Below, in pieces: positions 31,879-42,819 of a DNA stretch of 64,000 nucleotides. Position 1 is the first letter of the stretch, and the number at the start of each line of letters is the position of its first letter. Origin of the DNA: Prochlorococcus sp. AG-402-M15 (GTDB lineage: Bacteria; Cyanobacteriota; Cyanobacteriia; PCC-6307; Cyanobiaceae). A model generated the notes under the pieces. It was not told the DNA's origin. It saw nothing but the letters and a program-made list of their open reading frames with translations, and did no database searches. The stretch lies in NCBI GenBank assembly GCA_003216615.1, contig QCIP01000006.1:45219-109218 (forward strand), read 5' to 3'. A program made the translations under genes and the position numbers.

Positions 31879-33660
31879 CTAATTTCTGACTTTAATTTTT
31901 TTTAATTTATTTTTAGTTTCTTTATGCAGATCTCTGGGTAAATCAACCAAACTATAATCGTTAAAAATCTGTATCTTACCTATGGATCTACCATTTATAT
32001 TAGTTGAATTACAGATTGAGGATATAATATTTGCAACTCTAACCCCATCAAATTTACCAAAGTTAAATTTATAGGTTTCAAAAGAATCATTTTGAAAGTT
32101 ATTTCTTCTATTTGAATTTCTCATACGATTATTACCATTTCTATTTGATCTATTTCGATCATTATTATTTTGTTTATGGATCCAAGAATCATCTTCATTA
32201 ACAAAAAATGCTTTATTACCTATTACTAAATTAATCGCCGCCATTGCAATATTTGAGTCATCCATTGAGTGTTTTTCTTTTAAATTATCTAGTACATCAA
32301 TAATCAAAGCTTTATTTTCTTCATTTTCTTCTCTAGCTAAAGAACTCTCATTAACATTCTCTACCAGTTTCTCCATCCTTTTTTCATTAATTATTTTATT
32401 ACTTGGGATATTAATTTCTTCAATCTTAGTTCTTGTTGAGTTTTCTAAGTTTCTAAGAAAATGTTTTTCTCTTTGATTAACAAATAAAATTGCCTCCCCA
32501 GATCTACCAGCCCTTCCGGTTCTTCCAATTCTATGAGTATATGTTTCTTTATCAAAAGGAAAATCGTAATTAACAACTAGTTTTATCCTCTCAACATCTA
32601 ATCCTCTAGCTGCGACATCAGTTGCGACAAGGATATCAATAAATCCTTTTTTTAATCTATCTACAGTATTTTCTCTTTGATTTTGAGGGATATCTCCATT
32701 AAGCACTGCCACAGTATGACCAGAATTTTCTAAAGCTTCAGCTATTGAAGTAGTAAGAAGTTTAGTTCTCACAAAAATTATTACTCCTTCATTATTAATT
32801 TCTAATATTCTTTTTAATGCATCTAATTTATGATGCCTTTGGACATATAGAAATTTTTGCGAAATTAATTGAGTTTCTTTTTTGACACTTTTGATTAATA
32901 TTTCAGCAGGATCATTTAGATATTTTTTTGCTATGTTTCTAATCTCATTAGGCATTGTTGCTGAGAACAAAACCATCTGTTTATTTTTCGGAAGTTGATC
33001 TATTATCCATTCAATATCTTCGAGGAAACCCATATTTAACATTTCATCGGCCTCATCTAAAACAAGACAACTTATGCCGTTAATTTTAAAAGTTCCCTGC
33101 CTTATATGATCCATTATTCGGCCAGGGGTCCCTACCACTACGTCAACTTTTCTTTTCAATGCAGAAATCTGATTTCGATAGTCGGTACCTCCATATATTG
33201 CAACTGTCTTAAAATTACTAGATTCAGAACTATAACTTTTAAAAGATTCTGCCACTTGAGTTGCCAACTCTCTGGTAGGAGTCATAACTAAAACCTTGGC
33301 ATTTATATCTTTATTATCTGCAAGTTTTTCTATTAATGGTAATGCGAATGCTGCGGTCTTACCTGTGCCAGTTTGAGCTTGACCTAGTAAGTCTCTGCCC
33401 AACATTAGTTCAGGAATTGCAGCTTTTTGGATAGGTGTTGGATTTTTGTATCCTTTATTTCGCAACGAATCTAAGATCGATTGATTAAACCCAAAATTTA
33501 GGAATCCATCCTCATTATCATTTTCTTTTGATACTTCCAATGGTTGAGATTTAATTCCTGTTTTTTCCTCTAAATTATTTAACTCAAGTGGGGGAAAATC
33601 ATCATTCTCAGATTTTTCCTGTCCATTATCAAGAGAGTTAATATCCTTTTTAAAAGCCAT
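31879..33660 (-). CDS. deaD: DEAD-box RNA helicase (CsdA/DeaD type)
   Basis: ATP-dependent RNA helicase for RNA decay/ribosome assembly, often cold-induced. The 593-residue protein has a ~55-residue acidic lead, the Q motif (GFNQSILDSLRNKGYKNPTPIQ in part), Walker A AQTGTGKTAAF, DEAD, SAT, and HRIGRTGRAGR. An Asn/Arg-rich low-complexity linker (~490-520) precedes a C-terminal DbpA-like RNA-binding domain. Two E. coli genes fit this class, so the symbol follows the general DeaD annotation. Confidence 0.93.
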   Translation of the reverse strand: MAFKKDINSLDNGQEKSENDDFPPLELNNLEEKTGIKSQPLEVSKENDNEDGFLNFGFNQSILDSLRNKGYKNPTPIQKAAIPELMLGRDLLGQAQTGTGKTAAFALPLIEKLADNKDINAKVLVMTPTRELATQVAESFKSYSSESSNFKTVAIYGGTDYRNQISALKRKVDVVVGTPGRIMDHIRQGTFKINGISCLVLDEADEMLNMGFLEDIEWIIDQLPKNKQMVLFSATMPNEIRNIAKKYLNDPAEILIKSVKKETQLISQKFLYVQRHHKLDALKRILEINNEGVIIFVRTKLLTTSIAEALENSGHTVAVLNGDIPQNQRENTVDRLKKGFIDILVATDVAARGLDVERIKLVVNYDFPFDKETYTHRIGRTGRAGRSGEAILFVNQREKHFLRNLENSTRTKIEEINIPSNKIINEKRMEKLVENVNESSLAREENEENKALIIDVLDNLKEKHSMDDSNIAMAAINLVIGNKAFFVNEDDSWIHKQNNNDRNRSNRNGNNRMRNSNRRNNFQNDSFETYKFNFGKFDGVRVANIISSICNSTNINGRSIGKIQIFNDYSLVDLPRDLHKETKNKLKKIKVRN

Positions 33661-33798
33661 TTTAAATGCCCAATTATCTTCTGATTAGGCATTCAACAAA
33701 TATCTAAATTTACTTAAATTGTTGACTAGCCTTACAGAGCCGAATCATTAATCTAACATCTAAGGGTCAAAATCTTACTTATTTCTTAAAAATAAGAT

Positions 33799-35502
33799 TT
33801 AATTTAAATAATATATATCTAGAAATTTTTTCGCTCTTGTTACAGCAGTATAAAGTAACCTTCTTTCAAAATTATCTCTGCAAAAGATATTTTCATCTTT
33901 TACTTTAAGTTCCATTTTATATTGCTTACTTCTATATTTTTGAGTCCACAAAATGCTTACTTTCTCAGATTCACTTCCTTGAGATTTATGTATGGTAATA
34001 GCTATTGCTGGCACAACATTTTCTAAATTAGTCGGATCAATTAATGCAACAATTTCTTCGTTATTATCATTAAATTTCCTAAAAAGATATTTTCTTTCAT
34101 TTTTTAAACCTATAAGTACCCCGATATCTCCATTTGACAATCCAAGTTCATTATTATTTTTTGTGCACATGATCGGTACACCCTCGCTCAGAGTCTTGAG
34201 GTCATAGGGTTTTTTTTGACCAAAAACAATTTCATTCAAATATTCAACACTCCATGTTCCAGAATTTTTTTCACATAAAATCAAATGACTTTGTAAATCC
34301 AGAAATATCTTATCTACTAAATCTTTTTCATTAAGCAATAAATTATCAATACTCTTATCAAATATATATTTTTTTTTACTTAAATTTGAAGTTGAAAGAT
34401 TTAACTTATTTAGATGACTTGTAATTGAAAAAAATAGATCTTTTGGAATATCCTTTTCTCTACTTTTTGTAATAGTAACTTCCTCTGATTTATTATCTTT
34501 TTCTAATTCTTTTATCTTTTGACTAAGTAAAGAATTATCTTTATTAAATATTAAACTACTAATTAATGCTACATCTCCAATATTTCTATAAGTTTTATTT
34601 AAATTTACTACACAAGATTTAATTGAAATATTTTCACAATATTCAAACAAATAGTTCCAAATAGAACAATTATTTACTGGGGACAATTGATTTTTATCTC
34701 CAACTAAAATAATTTTACAGTCCTTTGCTAGTAAACTTAAAACTGATTCAATCAAATCGATATTAACCATTGACATTTCATCAATTATGAAAATATCAAG
34801 TTCTTTTATTTTAAATTTCAATTTAAGAGATTTATTTTGAGAATTTAAAATCCATCTATGTAAAGTTTGTAATTCTATTTGATCTAGAAATTTGCTAAAG
34901 GAAATATTTTTTTTATCATTAAGAGATTCTTTTAGACGAGCCGTAGCTTTACCAGTTGGAGCTGATAAACCAATATTTAAAAATTTATCAATTCGAAGGA
35001 GTTCTAGTATTAACTTTATTATTAAAGTTGTTTTACCTGTGCCTGGTCCGCCTTGAAGGAAAACTAAATTTGAATATTTAAATATATTTTTAATTTGATC
35101 AATTTTATTGTCATCTTTATAAATTATCGGATTCATTAAAATATCGGTATCTATTTTTTTTAAAAATGAATTAATCACTCTTTCTCTCTTTCTTGACCAT
35201 TTTGCAAGGGACAATTTTCTATCTACTAATATAAATGGAGAATTAAGGGAGCCTGTCAATCCTATATTTTTTAGAACATCTAGATGTTTATTGGGCCAAC
35301 CATCCTCTAATATTTCAAAGATTATTAAACTATTATCTAAATCAATAATAGTTTCACCATTTTTTTCAAACTCTAAAAGGATTCTTATTGTATCTTTTAC
35401 GAAATTTCCATATTTTTTTTCATTAAATTTGAAAATACCTAAAATTAAATTATATATATGTTCATATTTGAACTTCTCAATATCCTTAGTTTTTTTAGTC
35501 AT
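33799..35502 (-). CDS. recD: RecBCD exonuclease V, alpha subunit
   Basis: 5'-3' helicase subunit of RecBCD. The 567-residue protein has Walker A GGPGTGKTT (151-159), Walker B with IFIIDEMSMV, GDKNQLSPV, and C-terminal UvrD-like motifs (AIAITIHKSQGSE, LLYTAVTRAKK). It starts 1 nt after the recB stop. Together with recB and recC it forms the double-strand-break repair/degradation machine. Confidence 0.95.
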   Translation of the reverse strand: MTKKTKDIEKFKYEHIYNLILGIFKFNEKKYGNFVKDTIRILLEFEKNGETIIDLDNSLIIFEILEDGWPNKHLDVLKNIGLTGSLNSPFILVDRKLSLAKWSRKRERVINSFLKKIDTDILMNPIIYKDDNKIDQIKNIFKYSNLVFLQGGPGTGKTTLIIKLILELLRIDKFLNIGLSAPTGKATARLKESLNDKKNISFSKFLDQIELQTLHRWILNSQNKSLKLKFKIKELDIFIIDEMSMVNIDLIESVLSLLAKDCKIILVGDKNQLSPVNNCSIWNYLFEYCENISIKSCVVNLNKTYRNIGDVALISSLIFNKDNSLLSQKIKELEKDNKSEEVTITKSREKDIPKDLFFSITSHLNKLNLSTSNLSKKKYIFDKSIDNLLLNEKDLVDKIFLDLQSHLILCEKNSGTWSVEYLNEIVFGQKKPYDLKTLSEGVPIMCTKNNNELGLSNGDIGVLIGLKNERKYLFRKFNDNNEEIVALIDPTNLENVVPAIAITIHKSQGSESEKVSILWTQKYRSKQYKMELKVKDENIFCRDNFERRLLYTAVTRAKKFLDIYYLN

Positions 35503-35503
35503 T

Positions 35504-38500
35504 CTAAAAAATGTTGTCTAAATAATTAATTCTTTTTAAAGGTGCATTGCTAATAAAAACACCTGGAGATATATCTTTCGAATTTGATTTTTCAAATAAT
35601 TCAAAATCTGGCAATCCCTTTAAAAACAAATAAATATATCCTCCTAGATGTTGATGTGGTTGGTAATTTTTAAATCGCCACTTTAATAATCTATGCAATG
35701 CTAATAAATAAAGATGAGATTGCAAGGGATAATGATGCTTAATCATTTCATCTCTCATATTTTCATAGTTATAGTTTTTTGGTAAACAATCACTATTATC
35801 ACTGCCAGAAATCAAATTACTTTTCCAATCAATTACCCACCATTTACTATTTTCTAATTTATTGCCTACTGGGAAAACACAATCAATACATCCTGAATGA
35901 AAGCCTTTATTCATAATTTGAAGATCATTTATTTTGTTTGCATATTCTTTACCAAATTCATATTCCTGATCTAAAAGAAAGCATTTTGATATATCCAGAG
36001 AATTTATATTTCTGCCTTCATAAGAAAGAGTTAAATCATATTTAACCTCCTTAAGTAAGTATTCTTTTGGAATATCAACTAGTTTCTTGTTTTGTAATTC
36101 ACTTCCTAAAGATATATTTATAATTCTTAAAATCGCATCTTTTACTTTAAAAGCAAAAGAAGAATCTATTTGATGAAAGTTCAGTTCCTCAATAATTAAA
36201 TCAATTAATTCTTGATTTCTATCGTTTCTAAATTCAAATCTTTCTATTATTTTATGGAGGCAAGTCCCAGCAATAGTTCCTTTTGGAAATTCACTTAAGG
36301 GATTTGGATAAGAAAAATAATTAGGATAATTCTTTGATTTCTTAAAATTAGACTCTTGGATAATTGAGATATTATCTTCATAATCCTTATATTGATTAAA
36401 GACTGCATCAATATTTTTATCTTTACTTATCCATGAAGAATAACTTGAATAAGAAATGAATTGATCAGAAGTAAAGTCTTTAGATATTTTTTTATTAACG
36501 TTATCTATTTTCCAAAGATTATTATTAAATCCATTAGTTTGAAACTTAACAAAAAATTCTTTATTTTTCTCTTTTTCTGTCTTATCTTCAGAATTAGACT
36601 TGTAAATATTAATATTTTCCAAATTATTAAGTAAATCATTATTTAAAATATTATTTTTATCTTCTAAGTCATTAAAAACTATAAGTTTATATTTACTCCT
36701 TGTAAGGGCTACATAAATTAACCTCTCACTCTCTTTAAATAAATCTTCTTCTTCTATTAATTTAAATTTTTCAACCTCCCCGTAATTACTAGAAATATTA
36801 ATGTATATGTTTCTATCAAGATTTGATTTCCAAATAGGTCCTTTAATTTTATTTGAATTATTAGAAATAATTGAGAGATATGGACATAGGACCATATCAA
36901 ATTCAAGTCCCTTACTACTATGTATAGTAGTAAGATTAATTCCATTTTCAAGATTATAATCTTTCGTCAAAAAATCTTCTCCAGTACAAATTCTTAGAGA
37001 ATGATCTAACTGATTTTTATACCACTTAAAAAGTTTATTTAAATTAAAATCATTATTGATTAATTCTATTTCAATAATTTCTGAAAGTTGAAATAAATTT
37101 GAATTTAAATCTGAATCTTGAATAATTGAGGATGAATTGTAATTTATAAGAAGTTCATTAACAATATTTAAAAACCCTTTTTCTCTTATCTCCTGAGACC
37201 AAGTAATACATTTATTAATCAAAATTTCTAAATTTTTACTAATTCCATCATCAACTAATTCTTCTAAATCAATTTCAATAAATTTTGAAGCAGCAAGCAA
37301 AGTTATATTTTTATAAAGCCTAGGATTTAATAAACAGTTAATGAATAAAAATAATATATTACTTGCTTCTGTATCAAAAATATTTTGTTTACTTTTCATT
37401 TTACATGGGAGATTAAACTGATTTAATCTGTTTTTCAAATTTAAGCATTGCGAATTATTTAATGTAAGAATCGCAATTTTATTAATATCAATGTCTTTAT
37501 TATTTAATATAAAATCAACTATATAATTAGTTACAAGATCCTCTATATCAGTCTCTTTTTTTGAAAATTCTACAATTTCAAATACATCCTTAAATTTAAA
37601 TTCAGAATTAATATTTTCATTAATTCTAGAGGTTAATTTCCTATATTTTAGTTTTGATTCTTTAAGTCCATTTTTATAAAGCTTATTAATAATATTGAGT
37701 AATTTTTTTGAGGATCTATAGTTATCTGTAAGACTAAAGACTTCGATTGCATTAGATCTTGCATCTAGGTAAGTTTCAATATCTCCACCCCTAAATTTGT
37801 AGATCGCTTGTTTTGGATCACCTACACAAAGTAAAAAATGATTTTTTGTATTAAAGAATTTTTTTATTAAATTCCACTGAGTATTATCTGTATCTTGAAA
37901 CTCATCTACTAAGACACATTTAAATCGTTTTTGAATTAGAGATAGAGTACTATTATTACAAAGTTCTGAATCTAGAAATGTATTCTCTACAGTCTTTATA
38001 AGATCATTAAAGTTAAAAATAGATAAACTTTTCTTTAATTCAATTAATTTTATATAAGCTAATTGGGTAAATATTCTTACAAATTCGTTATAGAACCCTT
38101 CTTTTATTTTATAAATTTTATCTTGTAGTAAATTAAATTTAGTAAAATCTAATTTTAAATTATGTTTACTAATTTCTTTAGATATATTTTCTTTATAAAA
38201 ATATTTAAATAAGAGATCATCTTTAGAAATATCATATAGAAATTCAATCACATTTTTCGAATCAAGTCTTGTGTTAATCTCATCAATCCAACAAATTATT
38301 TGATTAAACTTATCATTTCTCGGTTTTGCTGCATATATTTGACTTTTACCACCACAGTCTTTAATTAATTTGCCCAACTCTATAAGTTGTGAAGATAATT
38401 CCTTACCTTTCTTATTCCATTCAAAACAAAACTCATTCCAACTAAAATACAAAAAATCTTTAAAATAACTATTTAAATCAATAATCTTATATTCATCTCT

Positions 38501-39130
38501 TATTTGAAATTTACAAATATTTTCTTGATCTATATTTTTTAAAATATCTACAAAAAATGACTTATTGATTCTACTTCCAAATCTAGAACTTATTTTCTTT
38601 CTGGTAACTGCTGAAATTAGTTCTGGATGAAGATTTAGGAAATCATCGATCCACAAATTATCTATTACATCTTTATACAAATTATATATATTATTCTCAA
38701 TATATGGATCTTGAGTTAAACCTATTTCAAAACTATATTCATCTATAATATTATTACAAAAAGCATGGAATGTAGTTACTTTTAACTTATAAATTTCATT
38801 AAGAAAATCATTAATTTCGGATATAATTTTTTCCTTAGATTTTCCCTTCTCCTTAAATTTTAGATACCAATCCTTAAGAGTATTATCTACCTTACTTTCA
38901 TTATGATTTTGCAAATATAATTTTAAACTCTGAAATCTCGCAATTATTTTATCTCGTAATTCAGAACACGTATTTTTGGTAAAACTTAATAATAGTATCT
39001 CATCTGGTTTAATTTTTCTTTCCAAAACATTTCTTAAAACTATGTGAGCCAAAGTAAAACTTTTACCAGTTCCAGCACTTGCTTCTACTAATTTAAAATT
39101 ATTATCTAATTTTATTTGGTTAATATCCAT
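35504..39130 (-). CDS. recB: RecBCD exonuclease V, beta subunit
   Basis: 3'-5' helicase plus nuclease of RecBCD. The 1208-residue protein has Walker A ASAGTGKS (17-24), UvrD motifs (VDEFQDTDNTQW, GDPKQAIYKFRGGD, LTTIHSSKGLEFD, YVALTRSKYKL), and a C-terminal PD-(D/E)XK nuclease with GCIDCVFP and IDWKSNLISG supplying the catalytic acidic residues and lysine. This RecB-type nuclease fused to the helicase separates it from AddA. Operon: recC, methyltransferase-like, recB, recD. Confidence 0.96.
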   Translation of the reverse strand: MDINQIKLDNNFKLVEASAGTGKSFTLAHIVLRNVLERKIKPDEILLLSFTKNTCSELRDKIIARFQSLKLYLQNHNESKVDNTLKDWYLKFKEKGKSKEKIISEINDFLNEIYKLKVTTFHAFCNNIIDEYSFEIGLTQDPYIENNIYNLYKDVIDNLWIDDFLNLHPELISAVTRKKISSRFGSRINKSFFVDILKNIDQENICKFQIRDEYKIIDLNSYFKDFLYFSWNEFCFEWNKKGKELSSQLIELGKLIKDCGGKSQIYAAKPRNDKFNQIICWIDEINTRLDSKNVIEFLYDISKDDLLFKYFYKENISKEISKHNLKLDFTKFNLLQDKIYKIKEGFYNEFVRIFTQLAYIKLIELKKSLSIFNFNDLIKTVENTFLDSELCNNSTLSLIQKRFKCVLVDEFQDTDNTQWNLIKKFFNTKNHFLLCVGDPKQAIYKFRGGDIETYLDARSNAIEVFSLTDNYRSSKKLLNIINKLYKNGLKESKLKYRKLTSRINENINSEFKFKDVFEIVEFSKKETDIEDLVTNYIVDFILNNKDIDINKIAILTLNNSQCLNLKNRLNQFNLPCKMKSKQNIFDTEASNILFLFINCLLNPRLYKNITLLAASKFIEIDLEELVDDGISKNLEILINKCITWSQEIREKGFLNIVNELLINYNSSSIIQDSDLNSNLFQLSEIIEIELINNDFNLNKLFKWYKNQLDHSLRICTGEDFLTKDYNLENGINLTTIHSSKGLEFDMVLCPYLSIISNNSNKIKGPIWKSNLDRNIYINISSNYGEVEKFKLIEEEDLFKESERLIYVALTRSKYKLIVFNDLEDKNNILNNDLLNNLENINIYKSNSEDKTEKEKNKEFFVKFQTNGFNNNLWKIDNVNKKISKDFTSDQFISYSSYSSWISKDKNIDAVFNQYKDYEDNISIIQESNFKKSKNYPNYFSYPNPLSEFPKGTIAGTCLHKIIERFEFRNDRNQELIDLIIEELNFHQIDSSFAFKVKDAILRIINISLGSELQNKKLVDIPKEYLLKEVKYDLTLSYEGRNINSLDISKCFLLDQEYEFGKEYANKINDLQIMNKGFHSGCIDCVFPVGNKLENSKWWVIDWKSNLISGSDNSDCLPKNYNYENMRDEMIKHHYPLQSHLYLLALHRLLKWRFKNYQPHQHLGGYIYLFLKGLPDFELFEKSNSKDISPGVFISNAPLKRINYLDNIF

Positions 39131-39142
39131 ATCTTTATTGAA

Positions 39143-39616
39143 TTAAAATTTGACCTCTTTTTTATAAAGAAAGTAATTCTTAAATTTATTATTTAAATAT
39201 TGCTCTTCTAAAGCAATCTTTAATTTAATTATTAAAGTCAGACTTATTGATAAAAATAAATAATAAATAGATAACTTAATTATAAAAACACCAAAGGAAA
39301 CAAATATTAAAGAATAGTACATAGGATGACGAGTAAAACGATAAATACCTTTAGTAACAAGATTGCTATTGGTTATAGGTCTTGGGAAAGGGGATAAATT
39401 TCTACCTAAGTCTTTAATCGCAACTAAAATTATTATGAAAGAAATTAAGATAATTAAAATCCCCATTAAATAAGAAAAAGTACTAACTTGTATTATTTGT
39501 TTTTGTGGAAGGAACTCCCATTTAAAAAAATGGAGGATAATAATAAAAAACTGTAAAAAGACAAGTATTAATTCATAAGCAGCTTTTAAAAAAATTTTTA
39601 ACTGAAATTTAATCAT
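39143..39616 (-). CDS. Isoprenylcysteine carboxyl methyltransferase-like membrane protein
   Basis: A 157-residue protein with ~4 hydrophobic segments and the C-terminal ICMT/PEMT signature: GIYRFTRHPMYYSLIF (~residues 96-111, with RHPMY) and EEQYLNNKF (~139-147). Such proteins methylate prenylated or lipid substrates with SAM at the membrane. The substrate is unknown in bacteria. It sits between recC (3-nt gap) and recB (12-nt gap) on the same strand, so it is transcribed with the recombination genes without obvious functional link. Confidence 0.85.
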   Translation of the reverse strand: MIKFQLKIFLKAAYELILVFLQFFIIILHFFKWEFLPQKQIIQVSTFSYLMGILIILISFIIILVAIKDLGRNLSPFPRPITNSNLVTKGIYRFTRHPMYYSLIFVSFGVFIIKLSIYYLFLSISLTLIIKLKIALEEQYLNNKFKNYFLYKKEVKF

Positions 39617-39619
39617 TAT

Positions 39620-42600
39620 TTATTTCTTTAATGCTTTAATTAGAGGACCATATAATCTGAATGATAATTTATCAAAATTATTATTTCCAAAAAAGAAATC
39701 TGGTTCTTTTTCATCTCCAAAACAAATTTTCATTTCGTTATTTTCTCTTTCTCCTTTAGAAAATGTTTTATTGCCAATCCATCTATCTGTAAAAGCTTTT
39801 TTCTCATTTTTTGATTTTATTTTTGCTTCTACATATTTATAAGTGCTCTCTGGAGGGAGAGGTAAACATTTTTCAGAATAATTCTTAAAAATATTAATAT
39901 ATTCCTCCAAAATTAAATTTGACTCAATTGCTCCGGGTGATTTAATAATTTGCGATTTATAATTATTTTCTATTCTAAAAATTACTTTAGTCTCTTTTAT
40001 ATTCTTATTTAAAGTAGAAATGAAGAGTGACTTTATCCAAGCCTCCGTCAAACGGCTTAAACTTAGTTTCGCATGAATTAATTCAATTACAGTGTCATCA
40101 GAGATAAAATATTCTTCCTTATTAGAATTTGATTTAACATAAATTCTATTGATCTTATTATGTTGACTCAAACTTGCAGAAAGACTCCTTAATAAATCTT
40201 TGATTTCTTTTTCTTTTGTAAAAATACTATTTTTGGGAATAAAAATACCATTTTCAACCAATTGATCATTAATATTCAAGTTCTTTAAATCATCAATAAT
40301 ATTATGGTTATCAATCTCTAATTGATGGATTATTTTTGTAATTAGTTGCGACTTCTGCAGATTGCTTACATACTCCTCTTCAGGATGATGAAAAAATATT
40401 TCCTTTGGAGAAATATTTTTTTTATTAAGCCAATATTTTTGGGGAGTCTTGAACCAATAAATTAGTTCTGATAATTTGTAATTCTTAATATCAAATTTCT
40501 TTTCATTCCAATCTAAATTTTTTACTAAAGAATAATTTCTCTTAATAATCTTAGAACTATCAAGATCAATTATTTCCTTTTTAGTTAAATCAGAATCTTT
40601 TATTATTAGTTCTCTTTGGCGTTGATTTAAAAAACTATCAAAAAAAGAAATTAACTCTTTTAAAGGAAAAGAAACATCTAATTTTTTATTTTCTTTGTCA
40701 TTCTTTACCCAAGTAACTATTAATTTATCTCTACATGCAATTAACAACTCTAAAAATGAATATTTTTCTCTTTCAAAAACAGATGGATCACCCAGGTGAT
40801 ATTTATTATTTAATAAATTAGTATTTTCATTCTTTGATAATTTTGGATAATAAACACTATTCATATCTATTAGGAAGATAACCCTATGAGGAATGAGCCT
40901 TGCGTTCTCAATATCACTTACTAGAATCTTATTGATACGCGATTTAGTTTGATATTTAGCTTTATTTATGCTAGAAATTAATATCTCTCTAAAAACATTC
41001 AACAAAATAAGATCATCAGCTATTAAAGGAATTGCATTATTATCAAGAATTCTATTTATTTCACTTATTTCTAAATTAAAATTAGAATTTGAATCAGCAA
41101 TATTTTTTAATATAAACTTTATCTTTTCAACCCAACATAAATAGGAAAAGGATCCCCTTAGCAAATTAATATATTTTTTTAAATTAATTAATATTTTAAC
41201 CCATTTATTCAAATCTAAAGTTATATTTTTTGGGCTAAATGGTTTTAAATTAAAAGAACTTAAATTGACTTCTTTGTCATAAATTAAGCCTAGAGTAATT
41301 CTATTTATACACCAATCTAGGGTATTTTTTTCTTCACCTAATCTTTCATTGGCATCTAAACCCCAATGAAACCCTAATTGGGTAAGTAACAAAATAATTT
41401 CATCCTTCTCAGTAATATGATAATCAAAAATATTCTGAGTTTCTTTTTTAGAAAGAATATAATCTATTTTTTCAAGTGTAATTTTCTCATTTACTATTTC
41501 GGTGATATCAATTATGAATTTATATATTTCTGAAGAATCATGATTATCCTCATCAATAAAGAAATAAGGTATCTTTCCACCATTAATAAACTCATTATTG
41601 AAGATATACCTTAGATAAGGTTTAATTTGACTAGTTTGTGGAGATAAAATAGCAATATCACTATATTTAATATTCTCACAAGAATTTATTATTTCTATAA
41701 TTTTATTTCTTAAATATTCTAATTGACTATGCTGATTAAAATGCTCATAAAGTATAATTGAATCATCCTTTTTATCTACTATAAAATCATCGTTATTATT
41801 ATCAATTAGTCTTTTTTGTATTTGATTAAGAAAAGGAATATCTTTCTTCTCAGAAAAATTATTTGTTGGATCAATATAGATTAAATTATTTTTAAAATTT
41901 ATACCTTCCATATAAATATTTTCTTCAATTAATTTCTGAAAGTTAGCTCCAAATTTACCAAATATTTTTTCAATATTTGTATTATTAAAATTTATTTTAC
42001 TTGCATTATTATCAAATTCCAACTCACCCTCAAGACAGTTAATTCTATTCCATAAATCATCTCCTGCAGATAATAAATACAAATTTACTTTAGTAAATTT
42101 TGAAAGTTCTGTATAAAAATTAATATGTAGTTTAGATAAATTATTATCCGATATAATAAATATTTGATTTGGTATTTTAATTTGAGAGTTTTTAAATTTT
42201 CTAAAATTCTTTATTAATTTAATCATGTATAAACATGAAGGTTTTTCTGATATTTTTTTCTCTAGTAATTTATATAAAATTGGTTGCCAAAATTGATCTG
42301 AATTTAAATTCTTAAAAAGATTTGGTGAATTCATTTCATATCTATTCCAATCAGCAATCATTTCAGGTCTAAAAATAAGATAATCAATAAAATTATTTGT
42401 GATCTTTTTTGTCAGATTATAAATATCCCCATCAATCGTTTTTTTATTATCCAAATATTTATTTATCCAATTGCTAAGTGGTAATGATTCTTTAAAGCTA
42501 TTTAATTCTTCTAATGAATCAATAATGCCCCATTTTATTGACTCAAAATTCCACAAGCCCATATCAATCTCTGGAAAAAAATTTGTCAATAATGATTCGG

Positions 42601-42802
42601 TATAATTTGATATTGTCTTTAATTCATAAAGAGCACTTATTCGATTTTTTATTGTTATTTGTTCATGCAACCACTTACCAAAAAAATAATTGGGTACAGC
42701 TATTTCTAAATTCTCAGTTATAAGAGGAGGAAATATTTTCAATTCTTCTGCCAATAGCTCACTTATTACTTCAATTTTGTTTGACTTATAAAGATTGAGC
42801 AA
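39620..42802 (-). CDS. recC: RecBCD exonuclease V, gamma subunit
   Basis: Chi-recognising subunit of RecBCD. At 1060 residues it has the RecC N-terminal layout (SNKIEVISELLAEEL...AVPNYFFGKWLHEQ), an inactive helicase-like body (ILSPQTSQIKPYLR, VIFLIDMNSVYYPK) and a degenerate C-terminal nuclease-like domain. It is the first gene of recC-x-recB-recD. Identification rests on these blocks plus operon context. Chi sequence specificity cannot be read here. Confidence 0.92.
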   Translation of the reverse strand: MLNLYKSNKIEVISELLAEELKIFPPLITENLEIAVPNYFFGKWLHEQITIKNRISALYELKTISNYTESLLTNFFPEIDMGLWNFESIKWGIIDSLEELNSFKESLPLSNWINKYLDNKKTIDGDIYNLTKKITNNFIDYLIFRPEMIADWNRYEMNSPNLFKNLNSDQFWQPILYKLLEKKISEKPSCLYMIKLIKNFRKFKNSQIKIPNQIFIISDNNLSKLHINFYTELSKFTKVNLYLLSAGDDLWNRINCLEGELEFDNNASKINFNNTNIEKIFGKFGANFQKLIEENIYMEGINFKNNLIYIDPTNNFSEKKDIPFLNQIQKRLIDNNNDDFIVDKKDDSIILYEHFNQHSQLEYLRNKIIEIINSCENIKYSDIAILSPQTSQIKPYLRYIFNNEFINGGKIPYFFIDEDNHDSSEIYKFIIDITEIVNEKITLEKIDYILSKKETQNIFDYHITEKDEIILLLTQLGFHWGLDANERLGEEKNTLDWCINRITLGLIYDKEVNLSSFNLKPFSPKNITLDLNKWVKILINLKKYINLLRGSFSYLCWVEKIKFILKNIADSNSNFNLEISEINRILDNNAIPLIADDLILLNVFREILISSINKAKYQTKSRINKILVSDIENARLIPHRVIFLIDMNSVYYPKLSKNENTNLLNNKYHLGDPSVFEREKYSFLELLIACRDKLIVTWVKNDKENKKLDVSFPLKELISFFDSFLNQRQRELIIKDSDLTKKEIIDLDSSKIIKRNYSLVKNLDWNEKKFDIKNYKLSELIYWFKTPQKYWLNKKNISPKEIFFHHPEEEYVSNLQKSQLITKIIHQLEIDNHNIIDDLKNLNINDQLVENGIFIPKNSIFTKEKEIKDLLRSLSASLSQHNKINRIYVKSNSNKEEYFISDDTVIELIHAKLSLSRLTEAWIKSLFISTLNKNIKETKVIFRIENNYKSQIIKSPGAIESNLILEEYINIFKNYSEKCLPLPPESTYKYVEAKIKSKNEKKAFTDRWIGNKTFSKGERENNEMKICFGDEKEPDFFFGNNNFDKLSFRLYGPLIKALKK

Positions 42803-42819
42803 TTTCCTGGTTGGTTATA

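Noticed and set aside
35504..42802. AddAB instead of RecBCD
   Set aside because: There are three subunits with RecC- and RecD-type proteins, and RecB carries the single C-terminal nuclease; AddB would have P-loop and Fe-S cysteines, which are absent in the recC product.
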